Positions 1 through 7,043 of a DNA stretch of 64,000 bases are shown one piece after another. This stretch comes from Candidatus Zixiibacteriota bacterium (GTDB lineage: Bacteria; Zixibacteria; MSB-5A5; GN15; FEB-12): contig JAGNLV010000006.1 of NCBI GenBank assembly GCA_017999435.1, positions 1 through 64,000 of the forward strand, in the 5' to 3' direction. Under the pieces are notes generated by a model. It was not told the origin of the DNA. It was given only the letters and a program-made list of their open reading frames with translations, and did not search any database. The position numbers and the translations under genes are program-made. The number at the start of each line of letters is the position of its first letter. Position 1 is the first letter of the stretch.

Positions 1-16
1 CTCCACCAAATCCCGC

Positions 17-55
17 GACCGGGCCCGGCGACAAATCCGGGCCCGGTCTTTTTTT
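17..55 (+). terminator. Rho-independent terminator of a gene left of the window
   Basis: A perfect 12-bp stem (GACCGGGCCCGG at 17-28 with its complement at 37-48, loop 29-36) is followed by seven T residues at 49-55. The T-tract lies on the plus side, so it ends a plus-strand transcript that begins outside the window. Confidence 0.85.
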
Positions 56-92
56 GTGCACGGGGAGAAAAAGATCGAGTTTTCCGCTCAAG

Positions 93-112
93 TCGGCGCC
101 CCGGGGCGCCGA
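93..112. repeat. 20-bp perfect palindrome
   Basis: TCGGCGCCCC at 93-102 is followed directly by its exact reverse complement at 103-112. It overlaps a weak -10-like GATACT (111-116) ahead of the possible RNA at 123-248, so it could be an operator. That role is inference; only the palindrome is seen. Confidence 0.5.
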
Positions 113-122
113 TACTTCTTAT

Positions 123-248
123 GGAGAATGACCAGGGCCCGCTGGTCGGGCCGCGCGGGAAGTGCCCCGGAGCCGCAAGGCGCCGGGCGCGGAGCGAAAT
201 GGGCATTCTCTACCGTAGGGGCGGATTCATATCCGCCCTTCTTTTTTT
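123..248 (+). ncRNA. Possible small structured RNA (unknown family)
   Basis: No convincing coding frame exists between the two terminators. The segment can fold: GAGAAT (124-129) pairs with ATTCTC (205-210). Inside are a GACCAG/CTGGTC hairpin, a CCGCGC/GCGCGG stem, and a GCC-GCAA-GGC hairpin with a GNRA tetraloop. A rho-independent terminator follows at 219-248. I do not recognise it as SRP, 6S, tmRNA or a known riboswitch. Many short stems are expected by chance in DNA this GC-rich, so confidence is low. Confidence 0.28.
219..248 (+). terminator. Rho-independent terminator
   Basis: An 8-bp stem (GGGCGGAT 219-226, ATCCGCCC 231-238, loop TCAT) is followed by a T-rich run at 239-248. The orientation is plus, so it faces the 3' end of the minus-strand glycosyltransferase and must end a separate plus-strand transcript. 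Confidence 0.75.
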
Positions 249-276
249 GCCCATCGGAGGCAGTGCTGTGGGGGGC

Positions 277-2445
277 TCAGCGGCGCCTGAGCATCTCGCG
301 GACAAAGCGGTTGTCGGGAAACCGTTCCGCCATCTCTTTCAGCAGCGCCCCGGCTTCGGCCGTCCGTCCGGCGGCCGTCAGACCCGAATACAGATTCAAG
401 TATCCCTCGGCCTGGTGCGGCGCCAGCTCGACGGCCCTGCGGGCAAAGGCGATGGCCGACTCGATGTCGTTGCCGTTGCCGGCGATGTAGGCCAGTTGAA
501 CAGCGGCCGCGGCGCGCTGGCTGTTGAGTTTGTCGCGGCTGTTGCGGAAGTCGTGGCGAAACGCCTCGTGGTCCATTTCGATCGGGGGGCCCTCCGCCTC
601 GAGCGCGCGGCGGGCGAAACGGCTGGCGGGCGCGAGTGCGCCCCGGTTCAAAAGCAGCTCCGCCCCCATCTGCAGCAGGTAGATGTCGTCCCGGGCGCGC
701 TGCGCGGCGCGGGCGATTTCCCCCGCCAGCGAGTCATCGGACACGGCCGTGTCGGCGGCGAGGGCGCGCACCAGAACGAGGTTGGGACCGGCGGCATAGG
801 GGGCGCGGGCGAGCGCCTGCCGGGCCATACCGATCGCGCCGCGGAGATCGCCGCGCGCCATGGCCACGTGCGCCAGGCTCGTCCAGCCGGGAGCGTACCA
901 CGGGTTGAAACGCACCTCCCGCTGGAAGTACACCTCGGCGGAGTCCGCCTGCTCGAGGGCCAGGAGCACGGACCCGATGTTGGTGTTGACGCCGGGGTAG
1001 ACCGAGTCGACAGCCGCCGCCATCTGGTAGTGCCGCCAGGCCTGGACATAATTCCCCTTCTGATACTCATACCCGCCCGCCTCGACCAGCGGGTGGATGG
1101 AGTAGCCGGTGACCGGCGGCCCGGGCAGGGCGAACGAAACCAGGGCCGCGAGGATGCCGCCTCCGAGAGCGGCGCCGCAGCGGAGACGGCTCTCGCGCCA
1201 GAGGTCGGGCAGTCGGGCGAGGGCGAACCCGGCCAGCGCGAAGTACACCGGTTCCAGCGGCAGGCGGAACCGGGTCGCGTAGAAGAAGACCGCGCCGCTG
1301 AGGATCGACAGGGCGACAAACAGGAGTATCCAGCGCAGCGGCCGCGACGCAAGCGCGCCGGCGGCGAGGCCGGCCACGGCCAGACCGAAGACGAGCGCGA
1401 AGCGGACCGGGTTGAGACGGAGGACGGCGATCCGACTGATGAACGGTTCGAGGTCGCGATTATTGGAGACCGGAGCGTTGCTGAAGAAGAGGAAGAATTT
1501 CCGCGCGTAGAGGCGGAGGAAGGCGCCCGGGTTGTCTTTCATCCAGGCCAGTGCCCGATCGGTCCAGTAGGCGGACACCTCGCCCGGAGTGAGGTCGCGG
1601 CCGAGGTCGCTTTCGGCGATATACTCGGTCTGTTCGAGCCGCCAGTAGGGACCCATGGGCGGCGGCAGCACCGCCGCCGCACCGTCGGCCTCGGGGTTGT
1701 TCCCGATGTAGAGGTTGATGCCGCCCGAGGTGGCGATGAGAGCGGGATCATCGGCCTTGAGGTAGTTCCGGAGCGTGATCGGGCCGATGACGAGGAGCAA
1801 ACCGAGGGCGAGCGCCCCGAGGTGGGGGACCGGGGCGGCGATGCGGCGCCACCGGACCGCCAGCACGAGAACCGCCACCGGAACCATCACGAGGGCGTTG
1901 GGCCGGGTGATGGCGGCGAGGCCGAGGAGGACGGCGAACGTGAGGGCATCGCGGACGGCGCGCGAGTCATACCAGGTCACGAAGCCGTGCAACGCCGCCA
2001 GCAGGAGAAGGGTGTAGAGCGGATCGACCAGCAGTTCCGGCTCGAAATAGACGGCCATCATACAGAGAGCATGAACCAGGCCGGCGAAAAAGCCGGCTTT
2101 CGCGCCGAAGAGCCGGCGCGCCAGCAGACTGGTGAGAGCGACCGAGGCCAGGCCGATCGCCAGGCCGAAGAGCCGCCCGATCCAGAGAGAGTCGCCCAAG
2201 ACCGCATACAGGAGGGCGAGGCAGAACACATAGAAGGGGGCGCGGAAATAGGTGGTGTCGCCGAAGACATCGCCGGCGGCAATATCCTGCGCCCAGTGGT
2301 GATGGTAGTTGGCGTCGACCGTGAGCTGCGACCAGTCGCCGGTGGCGTGGTACTGGAAGAGATAGACCACGCGCACCAGGAGGGCGACAGCGAGGACGAC
2401 GAGAAGCCCCCAGCGGTCGAAAAATCCTCGCGACCGATCAACCAT
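277..2445 (-). CDS. GT39-like membrane glycosyltransferase with C-terminal TPR repeats
   Basis: 722 aa. Residues about 12-400 alternate hydrophobic segments in the style of the PMT_2/GT39 (ArnT/PMT-like) superfamily. An acidic first loop (VDANYHHHW, about residues 43-51) sits where this family carries its catalytic Asp. From about residue 430 the protein becomes soluble and repetitive, with several TPR-like helices (for example PGVNTNIGSVLLALEQADS and APGWTSLAHVAMARGDLRGA). The family moves sugars from polyprenyl-phosphate donors to lipid or protein acceptors on the outer face of the inner membrane; donor and acceptor are unknown here. The start ATG lies 5 nt from a TATATT box with no Shine-Dalgarno sequence, suggesting a leaderless mRNA. 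Confidence 0.8.
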   Translation of the reverse strand: MVDRSRGFFDRWGLLVVLAVALLVRVVYLFQYHATGDWSQLTVDANYHHHWAQDIAAGDVFGDTTYFRAPFYVFCLALLYAVLGDSLWIGRLFGLAIGLASVALTSLLARRLFGAKAGFFAGLVHALCMMAVYFEPELLVDPLYTLLLLAALHGFVTWYDSRAVRDALTFAVLLGLAAITRPNALVMVPVAVLVLAVRWRRIAAPVPHLGALALGLLLVIGPITLRNYLKADDPALIATSGGINLYIGNNPEADGAAAVLPPPMGPYWRLEQTEYIAESDLGRDLTPGEVSAYWTDRALAWMKDNPGAFLRLYARKFFLFFSNAPVSNNRDLEPFISRIAVLRLNPVRFALVFGLAVAGLAAGALASRPLRWILLFVALSILSGAVFFYATRFRLPLEPVYFALAGFALARLPDLWRESRLRCGAALGGGILAALVSFALPGPPVTGYSIHPLVEAGGYEYQKGNYVQAWRHYQMAAAVDSVYPGVNTNIGSVLLALEQADSAEVYFQREVRFNPWYAPGWTSLAHVAMARGDLRGAIGMARQALARAPYAAGPNLVLVRALAADTAVSDDSLAGEIARAAQRARDDIYLLQMGAELLLNRGALAPASRFARRALEAEGPPIEMDHEAFRHDFRNSRDKLNSQRAAAAVQLAYIAGNGNDIESAIAFARRAVELAPHQAEGYLNLYSGLTAAGRTAEAGALLKEMAERFPDNRFVREMLRRR

Positions 2446-2450
2446 GCCGC

Positions 2451-2456
2451 AATATA
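2451..2456 (-). promoter_or_regulatory. -10 box placed for a leaderless transcript
   Basis: Minus-strand TATATT ends 5 nt before the ATG at 2445, which puts transcription start at or next to the start codon. No good -35 is seen. Confidence 0.5.
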
Positions 2457-2508
2457 GGCCGGTTGTTAAAGGAACGCATGCATCAAATTCGGCGCGGCCC
2501 GGACCGCC

Positions 2509-2528
2509 CCTGCGGCCGGGGCCGCAGG
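2509..2528. repeat. Intergenic GC-rich inverted repeat
   Basis: CCTGCGGCC (2509-2517) and GGCCGCAGG (2520-2528) form a 9-bp perfect stem with a 2-nt spacer between the two minus-strand genes. There is no T-tract on either side, so it is not a classical terminator. It could stabilise the 3' end of the upstream mRNA. Confidence 0.4.
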
Positions 2529-2543
2529 CGGCGGCCGCCGGCT

Positions 2544-3080
2544 CTATTCACCGGCCGCTGGCCCGCCGGAAAGCCAGGGGCGGAAAAGGGGGTGGCTGGT
2601 GACGACCCCGAACGCCGGCAAGAGGCGGGAGGCGACCAGTTCCCGGTTCCACAGGAAGACGCCGAACGCGAGTGCCTGGAGAAAGTACTGGTTGAGGCCG
2701 AGGCCATGGGCGATCCCGCCGGCGTCCCCCCCGTACAAGAAGGGCCCGACCGCAATATTCAGCGGATCGGCCAGCAGAAAAATGAGAGTCGCCCAGTAGG
2801 CGAGGGAACGCCCGGCCAGCGGCGCGATTCGGGCGAATACGCTCCGCCCGGTCAGCAGCAGGTAGCCCAGTAGCACGGTCACGAGGTTGGGCAGGCCGGC
2901 GATGAGCGCCCAGTGAATTCCCGCGCGCAATTCGACCGCGGTCCGGTAAATCACTTCAAAGCCATACCAGTGCACACGAAACGATCCGTATTCGCCAAAC
3001 AGCGCCGCCGTGGCCGCATGGAGGCTTTCGTGGACGAAGGCGAGCAGGGCAACGGCAATCACGAGACCGATGAGATTCAC
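2544..3080 (-). CDS. M50-like membrane zinc metalloprotease
   Basis: 178 aa, largely hydrophobic, with four or five predicted membrane segments. The first segment carries HESLH, a match to the HExxH zinc-binding motif (about residues 17-21), placed inside the membrane as in site-2-protease/M50-like families. A later DPLN in a hydrophobic stretch could supply the third ligand. The frame is open to an ATG at 3128, but GGAGGAGG lies 7 nt before the GTG at 3080, so I take the GTG start. That makes the protein begin directly with the membrane helix. The substrate is unknown; the protein may instead be a regulatory or inactive relative. Confidence 0.62.
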   Translation of the reverse strand: MNLIGLVIAVALLAFVHESLHAATAALFGEYGSFRVHWYGFEVIYRTAVELRAGIHWALIAGLPNLVTVLLGYLLLTGRSVFARIAPLAGRSLAYWATLIFLLADPLNIAVGPFLYGGDAGGIAHGLGLNQYFLQALAFGVFLWNRELVASRLLPAFGVVTSHPLFRPWLSGGPAAGE

Positions 3081-3132
3081 CGTGAGACCTCCTCCAGCGA
3101 GTAGTTGTCGTTTAAAAAGTCCGCTCAATGAT

Positions 3133-3162
3133 CATGTACGCGGATGAAGCCGAGATGTTCAA
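3133..3162 (-). promoter_or_regulatory. Promoter of the M50-like gene
   Basis: Minus-strand TTGAAC (3157-3162) and TACATG (3133-3138) are separated by 18 nt. The expected start is near 3126, giving a leader of about 45 nt that includes the GGAGGAGG ribosome-binding site. Confidence 0.45.
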
Positions 3163-3263
3163 ATGGGGGAGGCAATCGGCGGTAATTGGGGCGGAGGACA
3201 GGGGGAAGGTTGACGAGGCGATCCCGTCATCGCCGGCAGTGATGCCGGGCCGGCCGCCCCTGT

Positions 3264-4109
3264 TCACTCTTCCAGCGTGTACCGGGTGATTCGGTCGAGG
3301 CGGAACGTGCGGTCGGCTCTGGCTTTCTCGCACCAGCCCTCGATGTAGTAAGCGTTGCGCAGCCTGTGAATGCGGCGCGGCTGAATCGTGCGGCGCTGCG
3401 GCGCATTCGGCCGCGCTTCGTAAACGATCGTGATCCGCTGATTGAGGCGGACCGCCCGGTCAAGAGCGGCGAACTCCTCGGGGAGGCGGATGCTGTCGTC
3501 GTGCCACTCAGCCATGCGATAGGCCGCGAGGTTTCTTCCCCAGTCTTCCTTCTTGCCGATCCCCTCGAGACCGGGCGCCGCCAGACGGAACAACGCGGCA
3601 ACCAGAAGGGCATCGGCCAGCGCCCGGTGCTCCTGAACCTGCGCAAAGCGAAACCGGCGGGCGAGCGCCTCGAGTGAGTAGGAGGGAAGGCCCGGGACCG
3701 TGCGGTGGAGGATGTCGACCGTGTCGACAATGATATTCTCCGGGTAACTGATCCCGGCGCGGCTGAACTCCATGCCGAGAAAGGAGATGTCGAACGGGGC
3801 GTTGTGGGCGATCAGGACCGTGTCGCTCCCGCAGAATTCCTTGAATTGCTTGAGGATATCGGCCGCCAGGGGCGCCTCGGCGACCATCTGATCAGTGATC
3901 CCGTGCACCCGGATGACATCGAGCGGCATAGTCCGCTCGGGATTGATGAGCGACTCGAAGGACCGGCCCCCCTCGACCTCGAGCTCGAACCTCACCGCCC
4001 CGATCTCGACGACCCGGTTGACCGGGGCCCAGAGACCGGTGGTTTCGGTATCGAACGCGACAAACACCTGGCGGCGCAGGTATTCATTCAGGTCTGACTT
4101 GTCGAACAT
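3264..4109 (-). CDS. DnaQ-type 3'-5' exonuclease fused to a WYL domain
   Basis: 281 aa. Residues about 14-175 are a DEDDh exonuclease: D20 and E22 in DTETTG, D107 in HNAPFD, and H161 with D166 in HRALADA. All five catalytic residues are present. The family removes nucleotides from DNA or RNA 3' ends using two metal ions (DNA polymerase III epsilon, RNase T, the exonuclease of DinG-like proteins). Residues about 215-278 form a WYL-type domain ending in RTFRLDRI. WYL domains usually sit in transcription regulators that bind ligands or single-stranded DNA. No helix-turn-helix is present. The gene stands alone under its own promoter. The role may be repair, RNA turnover or a nucleic-acid sensor; I cannot choose. 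Confidence 0.82.
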   Translation of the reverse strand: MFDKSDLNEYLRRQVFVAFDTETTGLWAPVNRVVEIGAVRFELEVEGGRSFESLINPERTMPLDVIRVHGITDQMVAEAPLAADILKQFKEFCGSDTVLIAHNAPFDISFLGMEFSRAGISYPENIIVDTVDILHRTVPGLPSYSLEALARRFRFAQVQEHRALADALLVAALFRLAAPGLEGIGKKEDWGRNLAAYRMAEWHDDSIRLPEEFAALDRAVRLNQRITIVYEARPNAPQRRTIQPRRIHRLRNAYYIEGWCEKARADRTFRLDRITRYTLEE

Positions 4110-4140
4110 CCGGTCCCTTTCACCTGGAGGTCGCTCCCGC

Positions 4141-4169
4141 AGTATAGACCATGCGAATCAGGTTGACAA
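4141..4169 (-). promoter_or_regulatory. Promoter of the exonuclease-WYL gene
   Basis: Minus-strand TTGTCA (4164-4169) and TATACT (4141-4146) are separated by 17 nt. The leader would be about 25 nt. The -35 overlaps the -35 of the plus-strand promoter at 4163-4190. Confidence 0.6.
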
Positions 4170-4190
4170 TGCCGTTTCTGCATCTATCTT
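4163..4190 (+). promoter_or_regulatory. Divergent promoter toward the small ORF and the lyase
   Basis: Plus-strand TTGACA (4163-4168) and TATCTT (4185-4190) are separated by 16 nt. It shares the TGACA bases with the opposite promoter, so the two polymerases cannot bind at once. Confidence 0.6.
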
Positions 4191-4231
4191 GGAGGCGCCA
4201 GAGGCGGAATTCACTCCCTGGCGGCGAGAGT

Positions 4232-4342
4232 ATGAGCTACCAGACGGCAAACATCACGCTGCGGACTCCCGATCCGCGCCCGGTCACGACCATCATGACC
4301 CGGTACCAGCCGACCTCCGCCTCGGGTCTCCCCGACACCTGA
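4232..4342 (+). CDS. Possible 36-aa small protein
   Basis: A 37-codon frame starts at the ATG at 4232, about 35 nt after the expected transcript start, and ends in TGA. Almost all its codons end in G or C, as in the real genes nearby. The ribosome-binding site is weak (GAGAG close to the ATG) and no family is recognised. It is polar, with no membrane segment. It could be a leader peptide ahead of the lyase or a chance frame. The 200 bases from 4343 to the lyase hold only short GC-rich stems. Confidence 0.25.
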   Translation: MSYQTANITLRTPDPRPVTTIMTRYQPTSASGLPDT

Positions 4343-4543
4343 GCGGACAATTCACGCACAATTGAGGATCGAGTCGCCGATCCGCCGAAGCGGCGGGCGT
4401 GGCGTGAGTCAATCAGTTCGCCTCCGCATGGGCGCCGGTCTGGAGCGCCCGGCGGGGAAGCGAATGTGTCGGGACCGCGGGAGTCCCGGCCTGCAGAAGA
4501 TGAGACCGCGAATCAATGATGTTTGGGAAGCAGAGGTTTCGAT

Positions 4544-6067
4544 ATGCCGATTGTGTTGAATGGGTCCGGGTTGACCATTGAGAAGCTGGTGCGGATCGCC
4601 CGGCACAATGAAGCGGTGGAACTGGCGCCGGAGGCGCTCGAGCGCATCAAGGCCTGCCGGGCAATGCTGGAGCGCAAGATCGAGGCGCGCGAGATCATGT
4701 ACGGCATCAACACGGGAATCGGGGAGTTTTCGGAAGTTGTGCTGTCCGACGACCAGGTGCAGGATTTTCAGAAGTACCTGATTTACAACCATGCCGCAGG
4801 GATCGGGGAACCGATGGGGCTGGAGGCGGTGCGCGGGGCGATGGCGTCGCGGGTCAATGTCCACGCCCACGGCAACTCGGGCTGCCGGCCGGAAATCACC
4901 CAGACCCTCGTGGCCATGCTCAACCGGGGAGTCACCCCCTATGTCTGTCTCAAGGGATCGGTCGGGGCGTGCGGCGATCTCGCGCCGATGGCGCAGATCG
5001 CCCTGCTCATGATGGGAGAAGGGAAAGCCTACTACCGCGGCGAACTGCTTCCGGGGCGGACGGCGCTGGAGCGGGCGGGGATCCCGATCCCGGGGCTGAA
5101 AGCGCGCGACGGGCTGGCGACGATCAACGGGTCGAACGTGATGACGGCCAAGGCGGCGCTGTTTCTGCACGACGCCAACCGGTGGCTGAAGCAGGCGGAG
5201 ATCGCCTGCGCGATGTCGCTGGAGGCGCTGCGGGCGAACATGAAGCCGTACACGCCCAAGCTGCACGAGATCCGCGGATTCGCGGGCGCCGTGCGGTCGG
5301 CGAAAGCGATTCGCAAAGTGGTGGAAGGGGGCGACCTGGCCGAGGGACGGGTTCCCTGCAAGGTGCAGGACGCCTACTCGATGCGGTCGACGCCGCAGGT
5401 GATCGGCGCGGCTCACGACGCCCTCGCCTACGCCCGCGCACAGGTCGAGATCGAACTCAACGGGGTCGGCGACAACCCCATTTTCTGGCCGGAGGAGAAT
5501 CTCCAGCTCTCGGGCGCAAATTTCCAGGGGACGCCCGTTTCGGTGCCCATGGACATGGCCGGATACTGCATCACCATGGTGTCGGTCCTCTCGGAGCGCC
5601 GGATGAACCGTCTGAACAACCCGGCCCTGTCGGTCGGACTGCCCCCCTTCCTCACCAAAGGGGCGGGGATGTTCTCCGGGCTGATGCTCTCCCAGTACAC
5701 GGCCGACAGCCTGATTGTCGAGCAGCGAATACTCTCGATGCCGGCGTCGGTGCAGTCGATCCCGGCCGCCGCCGATCAGGAGGATTTCGTCTCGATGGGG
5801 ATGAACACCGCGATCAAGAACGACCAGATCCTGGAGAACGCCTACGGGGTGCTGGGGATCGAGTTCATGGCGGCGGCCCAGGCGCTCGATTTCCGCGACT
5901 ACAAGTTCGGCGTCGGCACCCGGACCGTGCATGACATCGTACGCCGCCACGTCGCGTTCCTCGACATCGACCGGCCGCTCTACCCGGACCACACGGCGAT
6001 GCGGGAGGTGGTCCGGTCGTGCGAGATTCTGGACGGTGTGGAGGCCGCGGTCGGAAGTCTCGGATAG
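4544..6067 (+). CDS. Histidine ammonia-lyase-like aromatic amino acid lyase
   Basis: 507 aa, the normal length for histidine ammonia-lyase (HAL). The family removes ammonia from His, Tyr or Phe using an MIO cofactor made from its own Ala-Ser-Gly. Key positions match Pseudomonas HAL numbering: Tyr53 in MYGINTGIG, His83 in NHAAGIG (the position that favours histidine over Tyr/Phe), the Arg in YSMR (281) and the Glu in ADQED (413). The MIO triad is unusual: GSVGACGDLAP has Cys143 (TGC) where Ser is normal. The frame is open to a TTG at 4523, but AGAGG lies 7 nt before the ATG at 4544 and the family starts there. No other hut gene is nearby, so the true substrate is uncertain. Confidence 0.85.
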   Translation: MPIVLNGSGLTIEKLVRIARHNEAVELAPEALERIKACRAMLERKIEAREIMYGINTGIGEFSEVVLSDDQVQDFQKYLIYNHAAGIGEPMGLEAVRGAMASRVNVHAHGNSGCRPEITQTLVAMLNRGVTPYVCLKGSVGACGDLAPMAQIALLMMGEGKAYYRGELLPGRTALERAGIPIPGLKARDGLATINGSNVMTAKAALFLHDANRWLKQAEIACAMSLEALRANMKPYTPKLHEIRGFAGAVRSAKAIRKVVEGGDLAEGRVPCKVQDAYSMRSTPQVIGAAHDALAYARAQVEIELNGVGDNPIFWPEENLQLSGANFQGTPVSVPMDMAGYCITMVSVLSERRMNRLNNPALSVGLPPFLTKGAGMFSGLMLSQYTADSLIVEQRILSMPASVQSIPAAADQEDFVSMGMNTAIKNDQILENAYGVLGIEFMAAAQALDFRDYKFGVGTRTVHDIVRRHVAFLDIDRPLYPDHTAMREVVRSCEILDGVEAAVGSLG

Positions 6068-6090
6068 CGGCGCCGCCGGGACGGGCTTAT

Positions 6091-6144
6091 GCCTCACCGG
6101 GCGCGGCAGGCTCAGGCCGGGCCTGCCGCGCGCGGGGGTGAGGC
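6091..6144. repeat. Long nested GC-rich hairpin between convergent genes
   Basis: The outer arms GCCTCACC (6091-6098) and GGTGAGGC (6137-6144) enclose the inner arms GCGCGGCAGGC (6101-6111) and GCCTGCCGCGC (6121-6131). It lies between the lyase and the convergent secreted-protein gene and lacks a T-tract. It may act as a bidirectional transcription barrier or an mRNA 3'-end stabiliser. Confidence 0.5.
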
Positions 6145-6161
6145 CCTTGCGGCAACCGCCG

Positions 6162-6560
6162 CTAGTGGCTCTCGTGGAAAGCGCGGATTTGGTCGAGGGT
6201 GAACTTGTTCAGCTCAATCGCCCGCGCCTTGGACCGGTGTGAAGCCGGCACCATTTTCAGCGCCTCCGCTTTGCCGGCCGCCTGCACCCGGGCGTAACCG
6301 GTGTGGTCGCCCGCCATGCACCCCCAGTCGAATTGCTGCAGCACCGCAGCGCCTTCGGCGGCCACGCTGTCGAGCGCCGCGAGACAACCCTCCTGGGTGT
6401 GCGGAGAAATCACGAGATACCACGTTTTCCCCTCGGCAGCGGCCGGCGCCGCCGCCGGGGCGGCCGATGCCCCCTCGTCTTTGCTCATGACGCCCGGGGC
6501 CGCCGCCAATGACACCAGCGCGGCGCCGAGGGTGAGTGCTGCAAACCTCCGGGTGAACAT
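6162..6560 (-). CDS. Small secreted protein of unknown function
   Basis: 132 aa. The signal peptide comes first (MFTRR, then an Ala/Leu-rich core to about residue 28), followed by an Ala/Pro-rich linker. The compact domain is about residues 48-132 (WYLVISPH, FDWGCMAGDHTGY, LNKFTLDQIRAFHE). Its size and pattern suggest a small alpha/beta, perhaps ferredoxin-like, fold; I cannot name a family. Two Cys in the domain (EGC, WGC) could pair in the periplasm. GGAGGA lies 4 nt before the ATG at 6560. The frame runs further upstream without a usable ribosome-binding site. A promoter about 210 nt upstream implies a long untranslated leader. Confidence 0.6.
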   Translation of the reverse strand: MFTRRFAALTLGAALVSLAAAPGVMSKDEGASAAPAAAPAAAEGKTWYLVISPHTQEGCLAALDSVAAEGAAVLQQFDWGCMAGDHTGYARVQAAGKAEALKMVPASHRSKARAIELNKFTLDQIRAFHESH

Positions 6561-6772
6561 GACGTCCTCCTTGGTTAGGGTTCTCATACGAATGACAACC
6601 GATGTCGGGCAGTTTTGCCGATGAATCCGCCTGGCGCATCGCCATCCTGTCTTGCGCCCATACTCGCTCCCGGGCCGGCCTGGACAGCGGCCCATATCTC
6701 CGCATGCAAAAGACACTGACGGTGTGAGTGCGCCGGACGCAGGACGGTTGACCGTGCCGGCGATACTGGATA

Positions 6773-6802
6773 GAATTAGTCTCTGTTGGCGGATTTTGTC
6801 AA
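6773..6802 (-). promoter_or_regulatory. Promoter of the small secreted protein; long leader
   Basis: Minus-strand TTGACA (6797-6802) and TAATTC (6773-6778) are separated by 18 nt. Transcription would start near 6766, leaving about 205 nt before the ATG at 6560. I recognise no riboswitch in that leader. The rest of the 6561-7043 gap holds nothing further that I can call. Confidence 0.45.
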
Positions 6803-7043
6803 GCGATATTTTGGGGGGCTCCCCCGGCGGGGTGGCCCGGTGCGGGCGCCGCCGGAGTCGGCCCGCCGACTGCCGTCCGTTCGGAGGGCGCCCCTCGCTG
6901 TGCCGCAAGAGGTTGCGGTGGCTCCGGCGCACCCTCCCCGTAGGTCTCCGTCAGCAGCGGTTAAACATTGCGGAGGTCTGCGGCCAATGTCAAATTGAGG
7001 GGGTGAACCAGTGAATGACGTGGATTGGGAGACGGAGCAGACT

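Noticed and set aside
123-248. SRP RNA, 6S RNA or tmRNA
   Set aside because: The SRP GGAAG/AGCAGCC core and the 6S and tmRNA hallmarks are missing, so I left it as an unnamed candidate.
121-2457. 778-codon open frame on the plus strand
   Set aside because: It is antisense to the GT39/TPR gene, which has clear membrane and repeat features. The plus frame is a low-complexity Arg/Gly/Glu mixture.
6561-6766. Riboswitch in the long leader of the small secreted protein gene
   Set aside because: I could not match c-di-GMP, cobalamin, fluoride, guanidine or TPP consensus. Only the leader length is unusual.
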